Assembly (NCBI GenBank): GCA_024220505.1
Contig: JAKZZE010000003.1
Coordinates: 2,294,001 to 2,358,000, forward strand
DNA length: 64,000 nt
Direction of reading: 5' to 3'
Source: Rhizopus arrhizus
Lineage: Eukaryota; Mucoromycota; Mucoromycetes; Mucorales; Rhizopodaceae
Positions 36,329-46,504 of the stretch are shown here, piece after piece. Position numbers and translations under genes: made by a program. The notes beneath the pieces are model-generated. The model made no database searches. It was not told the DNA's origin and saw only the letters and a list, made by a program, of their open reading frames with translations. Numbering within the stretch: the stretch's first letter is position 1; each line of letters starts with the position of its first letter.

Positions 36329-37459
36329 TATATCGCTAGAGATTCTTTCACTGTTCTATTCATTCGTTCGACCAAACCATCTGTTTGCGGGTGTTCGACG
36401 CTTGACTCGACTTTATTGATACCCGATCGTTGGCATACCAGTTTCATAGCTTCTGAAATGAAATTCGTTCCATTGTCCGTGATGAATTTCTGAGGCGTGC
36501 CATGAACCAGGATTATTGAGTATATGAGAACGTTGACGATTGCATTTGTGTCGAATTGAGGTAAAGGGACAGTGATTACCCACTTGGTTAAGTACTCCAT
36601 AAATACAAGCATGTATTTGTTTCCTCTAGTTGACAATGGCATATAAGCAATGTCTGCAGCCCATATTTCGCAAGGATGAGACACTTGAATACTCTTTAAC
36701 TCTCTGTACTTGTGTGTTGGCATCTTATGGATTTGACAACGCTCGCATCCCTTGACGTACTCAATCGTATCCTTTCGAATACTTGGCCACCAACCACTAG
36801 ATAAAGCCTTGTCGAGGGTCTTCTCCCTCCCTAAATGACCACTGGTCACATCGTCGTGAATAGCATATAAAAAAGCAGAACGCAGAACCGGAGGAACCAC
36901 GACCACAGGGCCAGAGGGAGGCAGGAAGTAGAGAACACCATCTCGGAAAGCAAACAAGTCAGGGGAGGCTTGACGGCGAACAGCGTCCACAAAAGAATCC
37001 CTTGCCTGTTCCAACCGAATATTATGCAGACTGAGAGGCGTGGTAGCGACCTGAGAATTCAGCGTGGGTCGATGAACGGGTTTCCGATCGCCTGGAATCA
37101 TCAGACAACTAAGGGCATCAGCATCGGCATTGTCAATTCCTCGTAGGTGAACCACAGTAAAGTCATATGTCCAAATGTCAAGAACCCAACGTGCGATACG
37201 TCCGCTAGGATCCTTTTTGGACAGTAGTTGCCGGCTAAATGAAAGATTTACCGTCCACATTTTTGCAAGCCTGTAGCGGAGCTAAAATCAAGCATATAGA
37301 CATAAGCTATACATCATTCGAAAGCCCGGACAATTTACTCTCAGAGGGTGTAACATTTATATCCAAAAAAGGCAATAGTCGGACATTAATGAAGCTAGAA
37401 GATAGACGCTATATAGCCCTGATTTGTATGGTTATCTATGAAAGTTTTATTTGTTTATT

Positions 37460-38786
37460 TTAAGCAGTGCGGAGCTTTTTCATGGTGGTACAAGATGTAG
37501 GAGCATAATCTTCATCATATTCGTTATCGGAATCCTCATCTGAGATGAAAATAATTGGTTCCGTTTCCCCTTGATCACTAGTGCTATCCTCTAAGACGGT
37601 AGTCAGCAAAGATACCAGGGGACCTTGGTTGGCAATGCCTGCTCTAGTGAACGACACTTGCGAAAAGCAAGCAAGTATTGCCTTCCAGTGATCACCAGCA
37701 TGTTTTCTACGCCATATAAACTCTACTAACTTCCATGGCATCATCGATGCTGTACGATGACGACTAGTCACTCCTCGTTTGATACCATTCCAGGTGCCTA
37801 GTAGCAGGTTGTTAGCATCGTCTAAGAATTCTATGATCAACACAAGTACGTACCTTCTATAGTATTAGTACAAGCACCTGTCTTCGGATCACGGAACGTC
37901 TTTGAGTGATTGACCGTTTCCACTATTAAGTTTCGGCTTGGATCACTGTCAATGCCTTTATAGCCTTTCCAGCAATCTACCATAACATGCGAGCCTGTCA
38001 TCAATGATTAGGTGCACTGATCATCTAGCATATACATATTCTAATCATTACCATCCTTTACGAATGTATCGATTATCAACTTCAAGGTATTTTGATTGCG
38101 GTTAGGCACCGTCAACAAGAACACCTTACGCTCGGGCGTACGCTCTACACCTCCAACAACCCAAACACCATCGACCCTCTTCCCCTTATTGTACTTTCGC
38201 TTCCCAAACTTGCTTTCGTCTATTTCAACGACAATTGGCTGCCCATCACTGTTAACTCCACCTAAGTATGACTTGTTAATCACATACTCTGATGTAAACA
38301 AAGCATCACGTACCGACTTGAACATCTTCAATTCGAAGATCTGCCTCCATTACTTGGTATATGTCCGTAATAATGTTGCGGACAGTCGGTAGACTAAGAC
38401 CAGTAATGGTAGATATTGTTCCGTTTGGAACTTGTAACAGAAAAAGGTACACTACTAAGAGTGTTTGATGAATAATGGACTTGCGACCTTGGAAAAAGGA
38501 GCCGTCCAAGTAAGAAATACGGCTACGACCGCACGCACAGTTCCTTGAGCCACATCGCCAAAAGAATCCATCTCGGCTGGACTGGTTCAAGCGCATTTCA
38601 GAGCCTTCTTTACACTTGCGTGTAGAAAAAAAAGCACCATTTTCCTTTAAATACCTTATACCAGTTGCCTTTAGTTACGTTCCCTCCCATTTAAAAACAA
38701 ACTTACTTCATAGTACAGTCAGCCGTCATAGTTCTTTCGGCAATATAAGCAAGAGTTGGCATGTTGTTAGCAGCGTTGGAAGACAT
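37460..38786 (-). CDS. Merlin/IS1595-type transposase, copy 1, five exons
   Basis: Hand-spliced exons are 38707-38786, 38314-38654, 38052-38261, 37854-37994 and 37460-37797: 1110 nt, 369 residues, phases consistent, introns 52-57 nt. The N-terminal region has a cysteine cluster (RKCKEGSEM, CGSRNCACGRS), then a helix-turn-helix (PNGTISTITGLSLPTVRNII). The catalytic domain follows the IS1595/ISXO2-like pattern: VVEIDESKFGKRKYN (first D), VWVVGGVERTPERKVFL, VMVDCWKGYKG (second D), VNHSKTFRDP and TNTIEGTWNG (E), then EFIWRRKH. The tail is acidic and unique. Intron 2 removes a stretch that otherwise splits the frame just before the catalytic core. No stop or shift was found. This is the eukaryotic Merlin superfamily by family knowledge. 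Copy 1 lacks one element end, so it may be immobile but could still supply enzyme. Confidence 0.87.
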
Positions 38787-39038
38787 TAGATTTTGATGAA
38801 ATGGATAAAAAGATGAAAGAAAGAACAAAAAAAAGACAAACGTATCTCTTTTTATACTTTTTTACAAGCTTTGTTATCATTCCGAGATCAGCCGATAGAT
38901 AGGAAGCATCTCCGCAACGGAAGTTCGTTTTACCGTAGTGAGATGACAAAAGTTTTCCCGAAACTCTTGAGATTTTGAAAAAAAAATGCTAAGTAACTTA
39001 GAGTAAAAGTTAAGCAAAAAGTAGATGACAATGTATGA

Positions 39039-39110
39039 GCATCTGCAGGGAATCGAACCAACGACCTCCACATTTGAAAGCTATCGACGTAGCTATTTGA
39101 CCAAGAATGC
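39039..39110 (-). ncRNA. tRNA-like sequence with Pol III A and B boxes inside Merlin copy 1
   Basis: 72 bases on the minus strand beginning GCATTCTTGGTCAAATAG and ending CAGATGC. A box TGGTCAAATAG (39093-39103) and B box GGTTCGATTCC (39049-39059) match their consensus exactly. A T5 run follows 18 bases after the 3' end (39016-39020). Five acceptor pairs form, and canonical positions T8, G10, A14, G18, T33, T54-A58 and C61 line up without gaps. The anticodon and T stems pair poorly. The bases at 34-36 read TCA. It is best seen as a decayed tRNA or tRNA-derived Pol III unit, not a working tRNA. Confidence 0.5.
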
Positions 39111-39120
39111 TGATTTGCCG

Positions 39121-39531
39121 TGACGAAGTCGGATTTTGGTCGATGATCGCCTTTGATTCCTTTTTGATTTTTAAAGCTTATTTTGTATTCAAAAGATACT
39201 CCTTTTCATGGCGATTCGAATGGTATGCTTTTCGGTGTGGTTGGATAACTCTAACAGACGTTATTGAAGAAAATGTAAAAGAAAATAAGGGGAAAGGAAA
39301 ATAATCAGCTTCACCGCATCGGGAATTGAAAAGACACACGTCACAATTGGCCGACATTATTTTTCTTACCTATTATTTTCTATCCCTCATAGGATACATC
39401 AAGAAGACGATCTCTGGACGCATTATTCACCCAATGTGCCAGCACACTAAACAGAAAAGAACACCATTAAAATCAACATGAAGACGAATACTCAATTGAT
39501 ACATCATATACTTTATTTATCAAAAATCACC
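39121..39531. other. Unique spacer between Merlin copies 1 and 2
   Basis: About 410 bases that match nothing else in the window. An open frame at 39107-39304 (+) starts inside Merlin sequence and shows no recognised family. It ends ATCAAAAATCACC directly before Merlin copy 2. I cannot tell whether it is host DNA or part of an unknown element. Confidence 0.5.
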
Positions 39532-39758
39532 GGCTAAATGAAAGATTTACCGTCCACATTTTTGCAAGCCTGTAGCGGAGCTAAAATCAAGCATATAGGC
39601 ATAAGCTATACATCATTCGAAAGCTCGGACAATTTACTCTCAGATGGTGTAACATTTATGTCCCAAAAAGGCAACTAGCGGACATTATTGAAGCAAGAAA
39701 ATAGACACTATATGGCCCTGATTTGTATGGTTATTTATGAAAGTTTTATTTGTTTATT

Positions 39759-41085
39759 TTAAGCAGTGCGGGGCTTTTTCATGGTGGTACGAGAAGTAGG
39801 AGTATAATCTTCATCGTATTCGTTTTCGGAATCCTCATCTGAGATGAAAATAATTGGTTCCATTTCCCCTTGATCACTAATGCTATCCTCTAAGACGGTA
39901 GTCAGCAAAGATACCAGTGGACCTTGGTCGGCAATGCCTGCTCTATTGAACGACACTTGCGAAAAGCAAGCAAGCATTGCCTTCCAGTGATTACTGGCAT
40001 GTTTCCTACGCCATATGAACTCCACTAACTTCCATGGCATCATCGATGCTGTGCGGTGACGACTAGTCACTCCTCGTTTGATACCATTCCAGGTGCCTAG
40101 TAGCAGGCTGTTAGCATAGTTTAAGAATTCTACGGTCTACACAAGTACATACCTTCAATAGTATTAGTACAAGCACCTGTCTTCGGATCACGGAACGTTT
40201 TTGAGTGATTGACCGTTTCAACAATCAAGTTTCGGCTTGGATCACTGTCAATCCCTTTATAGCCTTTCCAGCAATCTACCATAACATGGGAGCCTGTCAT
40301 CAATGATTAGGTGCACTGATCATCTAGCATATACATATTCTAATCATTACCATCCTTTACGAATGTATCGATTATTAACTTCAAGGTATTTTGATTGCGG
40401 TTAGGTACCGTCAACAAGAACACCTTACGCTCGGGCGTACGCTCTACACCCCCAACAACCCAAACACCATCTACCCTCTTTCCCTTATTATATTTTCGCT
40501 TGCCAAACTTACTTTCGTCTATTTCAACGACAATTGGCTGCCCATCACTGTTAACTCCACCTAAGTATGACTTGTTAATCACATACTCTGATGTAAACAA
40601 AGCATCACGTACCGACTTGTACATCTTCAATTCGCAGATCTGCCTCCATTATTTGGTATATGTCCGTAATAATGTTGCGGACAGTCGGTAGACTAAGACC
40701 AGTCATGGTAGATATTGTTCCATTTGGAACTTGTAATAGAAAGAGGTACACTACCAATAGTGTTTGGTGGATGATGGACTTGCGACCTTGGAAAAAGGAG
40801 CCGTCCAGGTAAGAAATACGGCTACGACCGCACGCACAGTTCCTTGAGCCACATCGCCAAAAGAATCCATCTCGGCTTGACTGGTTCAAGCGCATTTCAG
40901 AACCTTCTTTACACTTGCGTGTAGAAAAAAAAGCGACATTTTCCTTTAAATAACTTATACCAGTTGCCTTTAGTTACGTTCCCTCCCATTTAAAAACGAA
41001 CTTACTTTATGGTACAGTCAGCCGTCATAGTTTTTTCGGCAATATAGGCAAGAGTTGGCATGTTGTTAGCAGCGTTGGAAGACAT
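39759..41085 (-). CDS. Merlin/IS1595-type transposase, copy 2
   Basis: Same five-exon layout, length and motifs as the copy 1 gene (start MSSNAANNMPT at 41085, stop 39759). All catalytic regions are present: EIDESKFGKRKYN, the DCWKGYKG exon and TNTIEGTWNG. Differences are scattered substitutions, mostly at third positions or conservative, e.g. ISTMTGLS for ISTITGLS and HASNHWKAMLACF for HAGDHWKAILACF. No stop or frameshift was seen in the exons. Copy 2 is the more diverged of the three, yet still open, which suggests it was active recently or has been maintained. Intron boundaries follow those worked out for copy 1. Confidence 0.87.
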
Positions 41086-41336
41086 GAGGTTTTTATGAAA
41101 TGGAGAAACAGATGAAGGAAAGAAAAAAAAAACAAAAAGCATCTCTTTTTATATTTTTTTACAAGCTTTGTTATCATTCCGAGATCAGCCGATAGATACG
41201 AAGCATCTCCGCAACGGAAGCTCGTTTTGCCGTAGTGAGATGACAAAAGTTTTCCCGAAACTCTTGAGGTTTTGAAAAAAAAAATGCTAAGTAACTTAGA
41301 GCAAAAGTTATGCAAAAAGCAGATGACGACGTACGA

Positions 41337-41408
41337 GCACCTACAAGGAATCGAACCAACGACCTCCACATTTGAAAGCTATCGACATAGCTATTTGACC
41401 AAGAATGC
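41337..41408 (-). ncRNA. tRNA-like sequence inside Merlin copy 2
   Basis: 72 bases at the same place as in copy 1. A box TGGTCAAATAG and B box GGTTCGATTCC are both exact, and a T5 run lies 18 bases downstream (41314-41318). Position 22 is T here, which completes a D-stem pair with A13 that copy 1 lacks. The T-stem is still poor. Confidence 0.5.
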
Positions 41409-41741
41409 TGATTTGCCAATTTTCGTTTTGCAAGTCCTTCTGTCATCAAATTTCTGATTTTTGACGCGGATTTTCTCGACCTTCAGAAGTCGTATCTCGA
41501 CCCGGATTTTTTTAATGACCTTGTACTTGCCCGCACTCTTGCTTGGAGTAATAGGATGGAGGAAAAAAACAACGGAACTTCGAGAATCTCGCAGTTGACC
41601 ATTTTTGGTATAATAAACTCCGCTTGAAAATAACAGAATCGTGTTCTGTGACCCCAATAACCATATTAAGCATATTAAACTCCGCTTGCGGAGTTTATAT
41701 ATGTATATATAGTATGTGGACGGTAAATCTTTCACAGATCC

Positions 41742-42624
41742 AAGAAGAAGAGAGAACGGGCTGCGATGGATAACCATCAGGGACTGCATAGTCAAAGGAC
41801 AAGGACAACAGTTTGTGGTCAGAGCCAAGAGAGAGATCACTATAGACTTGCATCTGAGGGGACCGAAGGACAGAGGTCATGTTGGTCAAGAAGTAGTCGA
41901 TCATACTTTGCTTGACTTGACCACCACGAAAGGACAAGAAGGTAGGCACCCCAGGAGCGAGAGTCGAGTTCAGAACAGAGAGACCATGTTCTTCACACCA
42001 GCGAAGCAGCACCGAACCTCGAGCATTGGCAACGGAATCACCCGTTAGTGCACCAAGACGCGCATTCAGATCACCACAGATGATCGTGTCGTCTGTCAAG
42101 GGCAACGAAACCAACACAGAAGAGACCTCGTCGTTGGACAAGGAAGGGGGCAAATACAGGCAGATGAGACGCAAGGAGCGACCCAACCGCAGACCCAGAG
42201 CATACTTGGTATGAACCGGGAACTGTACCACAGCCATCGGACACCGAGGAGACACCAGAGCAGAGACACCTTGAGAGCCACGATAGCTGTTGATCACAGG
42301 AGAGCCATACAGATTGAACTGGGTCCAAGAGGTACGGATCCTGTGAGGCGGAAGCAACCAGGTTTCAGTGATGAAGACCAAAGAGAACGACTGGCAGTGA
42401 CGGAGGAGATCCTCGGCTGTGGATTCTTGAAGCCCATTGGCATTCCACAAGCCGATTGTGAGCGGAATAGAAGAAGTTGATGACGATGACGAAGGAGAGG
42501 ATGGACCATGGGAGCCATGAGAACCAGAGGAAACCAAAGGAGAGGAAGGAGTTGACTGATCTGGGACCATACCAGATGTAGAGACCAAGGATGCATTATA
42601 ATGACAAGTATTACTACTCATCAT
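41742..42624 (-). pseudogene. LINE ORF2 fragment: apurinic endonuclease domain (copy B)
   Basis: Starts MMSSNTCHYNASLVSTSG at 42624, overlapping the ORF1 stop by one base. It contains the endonuclease motifs IGLWNANGLQ, FITETWLLPP, CGDLNARLG and SLGSDHKLLSLSFD and then runs into Merlin copy 2 after YPSQPVLSS. Reverse transcriptase and C-terminus are missing, so the copy cannot move by itself. Confidence 0.88.
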
Positions 42625-43631
42625 TATAATGATCCAAAGCTAGAGCGAGAGGCAGGACGGTGATGCTCATAGTCATCAAGAGCCATGTCTTCAGCCATAT
42701 CATCGTAATGGCGGGCAGTCTTGGGTCGATCTTCCTTAGCAGACAGAACTTCAGATACTGTCTCATCAGAGACAAGGGCTTGCGCCAACAAGTAACGAGA
42801 GACAGAGACAGCAACAGGATAGCGCAAGCGCTCTAAAGCCTTGCGAGAACGATCATCATTAATCAGTGAGATAGCATGGCTACGCTCCTCGACAGAAACA
42901 GAGTCAAACTTGGGATCGGCCAGGTTGGCAGGGTCAAGTGGATCGAAAGTATCCAAGGTGGGGATCTTGGCCTTTTCCAACAAGGACAGAAGAGCAGGCT
43001 TGTACTGAAGATGTACCAGAAGACCGACAACAGAGTGGGCAGGATAGCACACATCCAAGATGCGCCAGCTATCCACACCAAGACGAGAGAGACGACGACG
43101 AGCTTCGGTGTAGGTCATCCTACGAGAGCGAGGTATATAAACATACTCGAAGCCTTGTTCACCAGACACAGGCTGGAAACCACGAGCAGCAGCGGCACGA
43201 CGACGGAGTTTGTTCTTTGCAGAACGAGAGACAACAGTAGCCCAAGACGAGGCAGCAGTACCCAAGGAGGGCGAAGGAACGGACTCTTTAGCACCGTTAG
43301 GAGCGGCAGCAGAAGAAGCAGCGGTACTTGAATTGGGGGTGCTTGTAGGGACCCCGGTAGTTTGTGCGGCCAATTGGGCACGCAGGGAAGCAATCTCATT
43401 GGCTTGAGATTGGGTTGTTTCGGCAAGGCGAGCATTCTCACCTCGCAAAGTTTCAAGCTCTAGCTTGAGCTGTTCAAGAGCAGAGAGACGAGCAGTGACA
43501 GCTTGAAGTGCGTGACTTAGACTCTGAACAGTGACTTCGTGGTCGGACGAATTGGGTCCGGCGGCGGCATTCAGGATTTTGGATCCTCTAGTATTTCTTG
43601 TTGTTGACATTTGGATGCAAACTTTGAGCAA
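42624..43631 (-). CDS. LINE ORF1 protein (copy B)
   Basis: 335 residues on the minus strand, open from 43631, with a likely start at MLKVCIQMSTTRNTRGSK or the internal MSTTRN. A predicted coiled coil lies at roughly residues 35-100 (heptads rich in L, E and A around LKLELETLRGENARLAETTQ). A small-residue, serine-rich linker follows. The second half (FEYVYIPRSRRMTYTEARRR, CYPAHSVVGLLVHLQYKPAL) resembles an RNA-binding ORF1p domain without a zinc knuckle. The stop TAA overlaps the ORF2 ATG in TAATG. About 95 percent of residues agree with the ORF1 of LINE A. The RNA-binding role is inferred from position. Confidence 0.75.
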   Translation of the reverse strand: MLKVCIQMSTTRNTRGSKILNAAAGPNSSDHEVTVQSLSHALQAVTARLSALEQLKLELETLRGENARLAETTQSQANEIASLRAQLAAQTTGVPTSTPNSSTAASSAAAPNGAKESVPSPSLGTAASSWATVVSRSAKNKLRRRAAAARGFQPVSGEQGFEYVYIPRSRRMTYTEARRRLSRLGVDSWRILDVCYPAHSVVGLLVHLQYKPALLSLLEKAKIPTLDTFDPLDPANLADPKFDSVSVEERSHAISLINDDRSRKALERLRYPVAVSVSRYLLAQALVSDETVSEVLSAKEDRPKTARHYDDMAEDMALDDYEHHRPASRSSFGSL

Positions 43632-43752
43632 TGATTAAGCAACAAGTAGTGAAGATATCAGAATAAGAGTTGAACCAAATAAAAGTATAGATCAAAAGGC
43701 GTCGATTGATGTAAAAATTGTTGATGGATGGATAGATTTGACAGAAATATCG

Positions 43753-46504
43753 CACTGCAAATAATCGTGCAAACTCTGCACACTGTTAATTTTTAGCAAT
43801 ATGCTTTTCTGTTTAACGATGCCAAAAGCTGTGATTGAATGGGTATTTATGCCGACGTCAATATCGGCACCCTTTAAGGACCTAAATGTCTGTCAATATA
43901 TTCTGCGTCTCTGTATGGTGCCGATATTAACGAAAATGATGATCCATAGCTCTAAGTAGATTTATACAGACCCAATTGTCGTTCTGCGAAGGCGTCTCTC
44001 TTGTTAGCTGCTTTACATAGTCTATTCTACGTTATAAATAGTTTGGCAACCAATGATACTTTTTAAATTATTACTTTATTTGTCTTTTTACTCTTTATAA
44101 ACCATGCATATTGCCTTATATACTTCTTTATGAACCACTCATATTGCTTTATATACTTCTTTACCGACCATTCATATTGAAATAAATATTGCTTTATATA
44201 TACAAAAAAATAGGGATTTTGTTTATAAAAAATACTTTTTTTTATTTAAATAAAATAATAATAATACATAGTATTTCTTTGCTTGTAGCGTTTTAACTGT
44301 GTACTTGACTTACCTAATGTCACCAGAATAGCAGCATCTAATCTAAAAATACATCAATTAATCTCGTGGAACTCAAAAAGTTTTCAAAAGAAAAAAAAAA
44401 AAAGCCAAGCTCAAGGATTCAGAGACACAAGGATTCAAGGATTCAAGGATTCAAGGACTTGGGTAATTAAAGCAAAAGAAGGAAATACATCAGTACTTAA
44501 GAACTAAAGTAAAAACCATGATAGAAACAGAAAGAGGCCAAAGCAGAGCAGCACTCATCTATAATGATTATTAGCTATCGTGTATGTATCGTAAAAGCAA
44601 TAGTACCTTTCTTTAGATAGACAAGGGGAAGAAAACTTGCTGAGCTTTTACCAATAAGTAAAAAAAAGGAAGCAGTACGTATCTATAATAATTATTAGCT
44701 ATGATGGATATGTAATAAAAGTAATAGTACCTTTAGATGGGCTAAGAGAAAAAAACTAGCTAAGCGTATACTCACAAGTAAAAAAAGCAGCAGGCATCTA
44801 TAATAATTATTAGCTATGATGGATATGTAATAAAAGTAATAGTACCTTGCTTTAGATGGACCATGAAAAAAAAAAGAAAAGAAAAAAAGATACCAGTCAA
44901 GCCTATACCAACAAGTAAAAGAAGAAGCAATAATAATCCTGGGAAAAAGACTTTATAAAGGCCATTTAGACTATAAAGAAAGAAATCAATACAATATTAC
45001 TAAAGTACAAGTACCGTTAGAACAGGAATACAATTTATATAATATTAAGAACTTACCTTTTATAAAAAAGAGAAGAAAAAAAAAAGAAAAAAAAAAAAAA
45101 AGAGAAGTGCTTTTTTGTAGCCTTATTTTACCAATGTTACACTTATTCACTGTCTATCCATATTAGAAAACAAAAACAGTTGCTTTTCATGTAGTCTGTA
45201 TTTAATGGTATCCCAAAAAATAACTTATACATTGTTTGAACAAGTTTTATTACTTGCGTGCAATATCTTTAACGTGGAGGATATTATTTTTTCTTTTCTT
45301 TTTTTTTTTTTTTTTTTTTTTCTCCCTTGTTTTGTTTCATGGAATACACTAAATGTCAAAGGTACAAAAGATAAAATAGAATGCTCAAGTATTGATCATA
45401 TGTAAGTTTATAAAAAAAAATAATAACAACCAAGTCTAATGTCGGGTTCTTTTTTTTTTTTTTTTTTTTTTTTACATTAGGAATTCCTAATGGGACACAT
45501 TCGGATGACGAACATGAACCTCATGAGCAAAGTTGTTCTTTCCAACACGATAAAACTATAAGAATGTCAAACTTATATTACTGCTTGTTGTTGAAAAGTT
45601 TTTTTTGGTAAAGGAAGTTGGCAATGTTAACATCTCTAATGGCTAATGGCTAGTGGCAAATTACACCCATGTGCAAACATAAAGTAAGTAATGAACTAGT
45701 ATAAGCTTAAAAACATATATTCTTTTATATTATTTGTCATAAAAAAAATAATAAAGCACTTTATTTACTTGAAAAACAAAAAAAAACTGTGCATGTATCT
45801 ATTAATTATAACTGCCTTGTAACAAGATGTTAACAAAGCCTCTTTTTTTTTATTCTTTTTAGAATATACACATAATCTTTTGTTACAATGTAAAAGCATT
45901 TGTATTTTTATAAAACATGTTTACTGTTAGGTTATTGTTTTCATTTGAATAAGTAACATTTTATTGCTATGCCCTTTTTTTTTTTTTTCACTAGGTCTTT
46001 TTTTTTAACTTTGTCTTTTTTTTTTTACTTTTAATTTTTCAGCTTCTTTTTTTTTCCCAAACGCAACTATTTTGTTACATTCTGTTACACGTTTCTAATG
46101 AGCTAAGCTAAAAAGCACAGACTGCCTTCCTAATATGTATTCTTCTGATCAAAATAATCACAATGTGTTTTTGTTTTCCGCATTTTGCCCTCAAAAATAA
46201 AAAAAAGAAGATATCGGTCTTTCAACGATAGAGGAGAACAAGCTTTCCAAAAAAAGATCATCTGTAAAAAAAAAAGTCATTTTTTTAAAACGTGAATAAC
46301 TTTATGAATATTTACCTTACAATGAAAAAAATAACATTACTTAATTTCTTTATTTTTTTCGCATCTAAATCTTTTTTCATATTTCGAAAATGACCAATAC
46401 AGCAAGATATAATGTTTTTTTAAAAAAAAACTTTAAAATCTGTGGACCTATGACTGTCACCGATATCAGAATTCTACGTCAAAGGTGCAACATTATTTGC
46501 AGTG
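43753..46504. mobile_element. CACTA-type element X1, internally deleted non-autonomous copy
   Basis: 2752 bases with ends CACTGCAAATAAT and ATTATTTGCAGTG and a 3-bp target duplication TCG (43750-43752 and 46505-46507). The left 1.1-1.4 kb matches the left arm of X2 (from about 54590), and the right 1.3 kb matches its right arm (about 60490-61692). All coding sequence between is absent. The interior holds 30- and 110-base subterminal repeats and long A/T runs. Mobilisation would need transposase from X2-type copies. Confidence 0.88.
44097..44205. repeat. Subterminal tandem repeats of CACTA X1 (about 33-bp unit)
   Basis: Repeated units containing TTATATACTTCTTTAT followed by GACCA or GAACCACTCATATTGC occur three to four times here, and likewise at 54642-54778 and 62030-62175. 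A second degenerate unit of about 110 bases (ATAATTATTAGCTAT, then AAAAGTAATAGTACC) recurs at about 44563, 44682 and 44800. Subterminal arrays of this kind are transposase-binding sites in CACTA elements. Confidence 0.7.

Larger units (their letters stand above)
34164..37232 (-). mobile_element. Second gypsy element: RNase H-integrase part of Pol, split by Tc1 element F
   Basis: On the minus strand the reading runs from 37232 (cut by a Merlin element) through the end of RNase H (LLSKKDPSGRIARWVLDI, HLRGIDNADADALS), the integrase HHCC finger (HDDVTSGHLGREKTLDKAL ... CERCQIHK), and the catalytic core (AADIAYMP, ITDNGTNF, HPQTDGLVERMNRTVK). Tc1 element F interrupts after ESLAIY, and the frame resumes VEKTPELWDEYLPF at 34665. 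The C-terminal GRKEKEEFKLGDVVYKIK domain ends at 34164. An in-frame TGA at 34386-34388 replaces a sense codon, so the copy was already damaged. A polypurine run and a possible LTR start (TGATGTGAGAG, 34152 downward) follow. Reverse transcriptase and Gag are absent here. It is a different lineage from the chromodomain element at 20449. Confidence 0.87.
37233..39120 (-). mobile_element. Merlin-like DNA transposon, copy 1 (5' end lost)
   Basis: Starts GGCTAAATGAAAGATTTACC at 37233 like copies 2 and 3 and matches them to about 39120, where similarity stops abruptly. The promoter-side terminal repeat is missing. The bases to the left (GTAGTTGCC) belong to the gypsy pol, but the matching target duplication and the rest of that pol are not found on the other side. 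The transposase gene and the tRNA-like sequence are inside. Confidence 0.85.
39532..41741 (-). mobile_element. Merlin-like DNA transposon, copy 2
   Basis: 2210 bases with both ends present: left GGCTAAATGAAAGATTTACC and right, read inward on the minus strand, GGATCTGTGAAAGATTTACC; the shared TIR core is TGAAAGATTTACCGTCCAC. The flanking 9-mers differ (AAAATCACC left, AAGAAGAAG right), so this copy lacks a target duplication. The right side lies in LINE ORF2 and the left side in unrelated DNA. Confidence 0.88.
41742..43752 (-). mobile_element. LINE copy B, 5' half (leader continues at 46508-46581)
   Basis: Nearly identical to LINE A over ORF1 and the first 290 codons of ORF2. On the low side it is cut by Merlin copy 2 and the rest of ORF2 does not reappear. 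Its 5' leader is interrupted by CACTA element X1: the sequence ending ATATCG at 43752 continues at 46508 with GCTTTCCAAAAAAGAG, as in the unbroken LINE A leader at 53740-53820. Confidence 0.85.

Noticed and set aside
38262..38313. Apparent broken frame before the catalytic core of the Merlin transposases
   Set aside because: A 52-nt intron with GTACGT donor, GATTAAC branch-like site and TTAG acceptor repairs the frame identically in all three copies.
39039..39110. Calling the Merlin tRNA-like segment a functional suppressor tRNA because positions 34-36 read TCA
   Set aside because: The anticodon stem has at most two weak pairs and the T stem two pairs, so a charged, ribosome-competent tRNA is not supported.
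42876..43331. Plus-strand open frames opposite LINE ORF1 (also 52870-53325) and other long antisense frames in the LINEs
   Set aside because: They are shadows of a GC-richer coding strand with clear ORF1/ORF2 homology on the minus strand.
43100..44600. Regularly spaced 110-base and 33-base repeats in the CACTA arms, checked as a possible CRISPR-like array
   Set aside because: Units are degenerate, adjacent or AT-rich without unique spacers of constant length. The genome is eukaryotic, and the arrays recur at matching positions in X1, X2 and X3 as expected for subterminal repeats.
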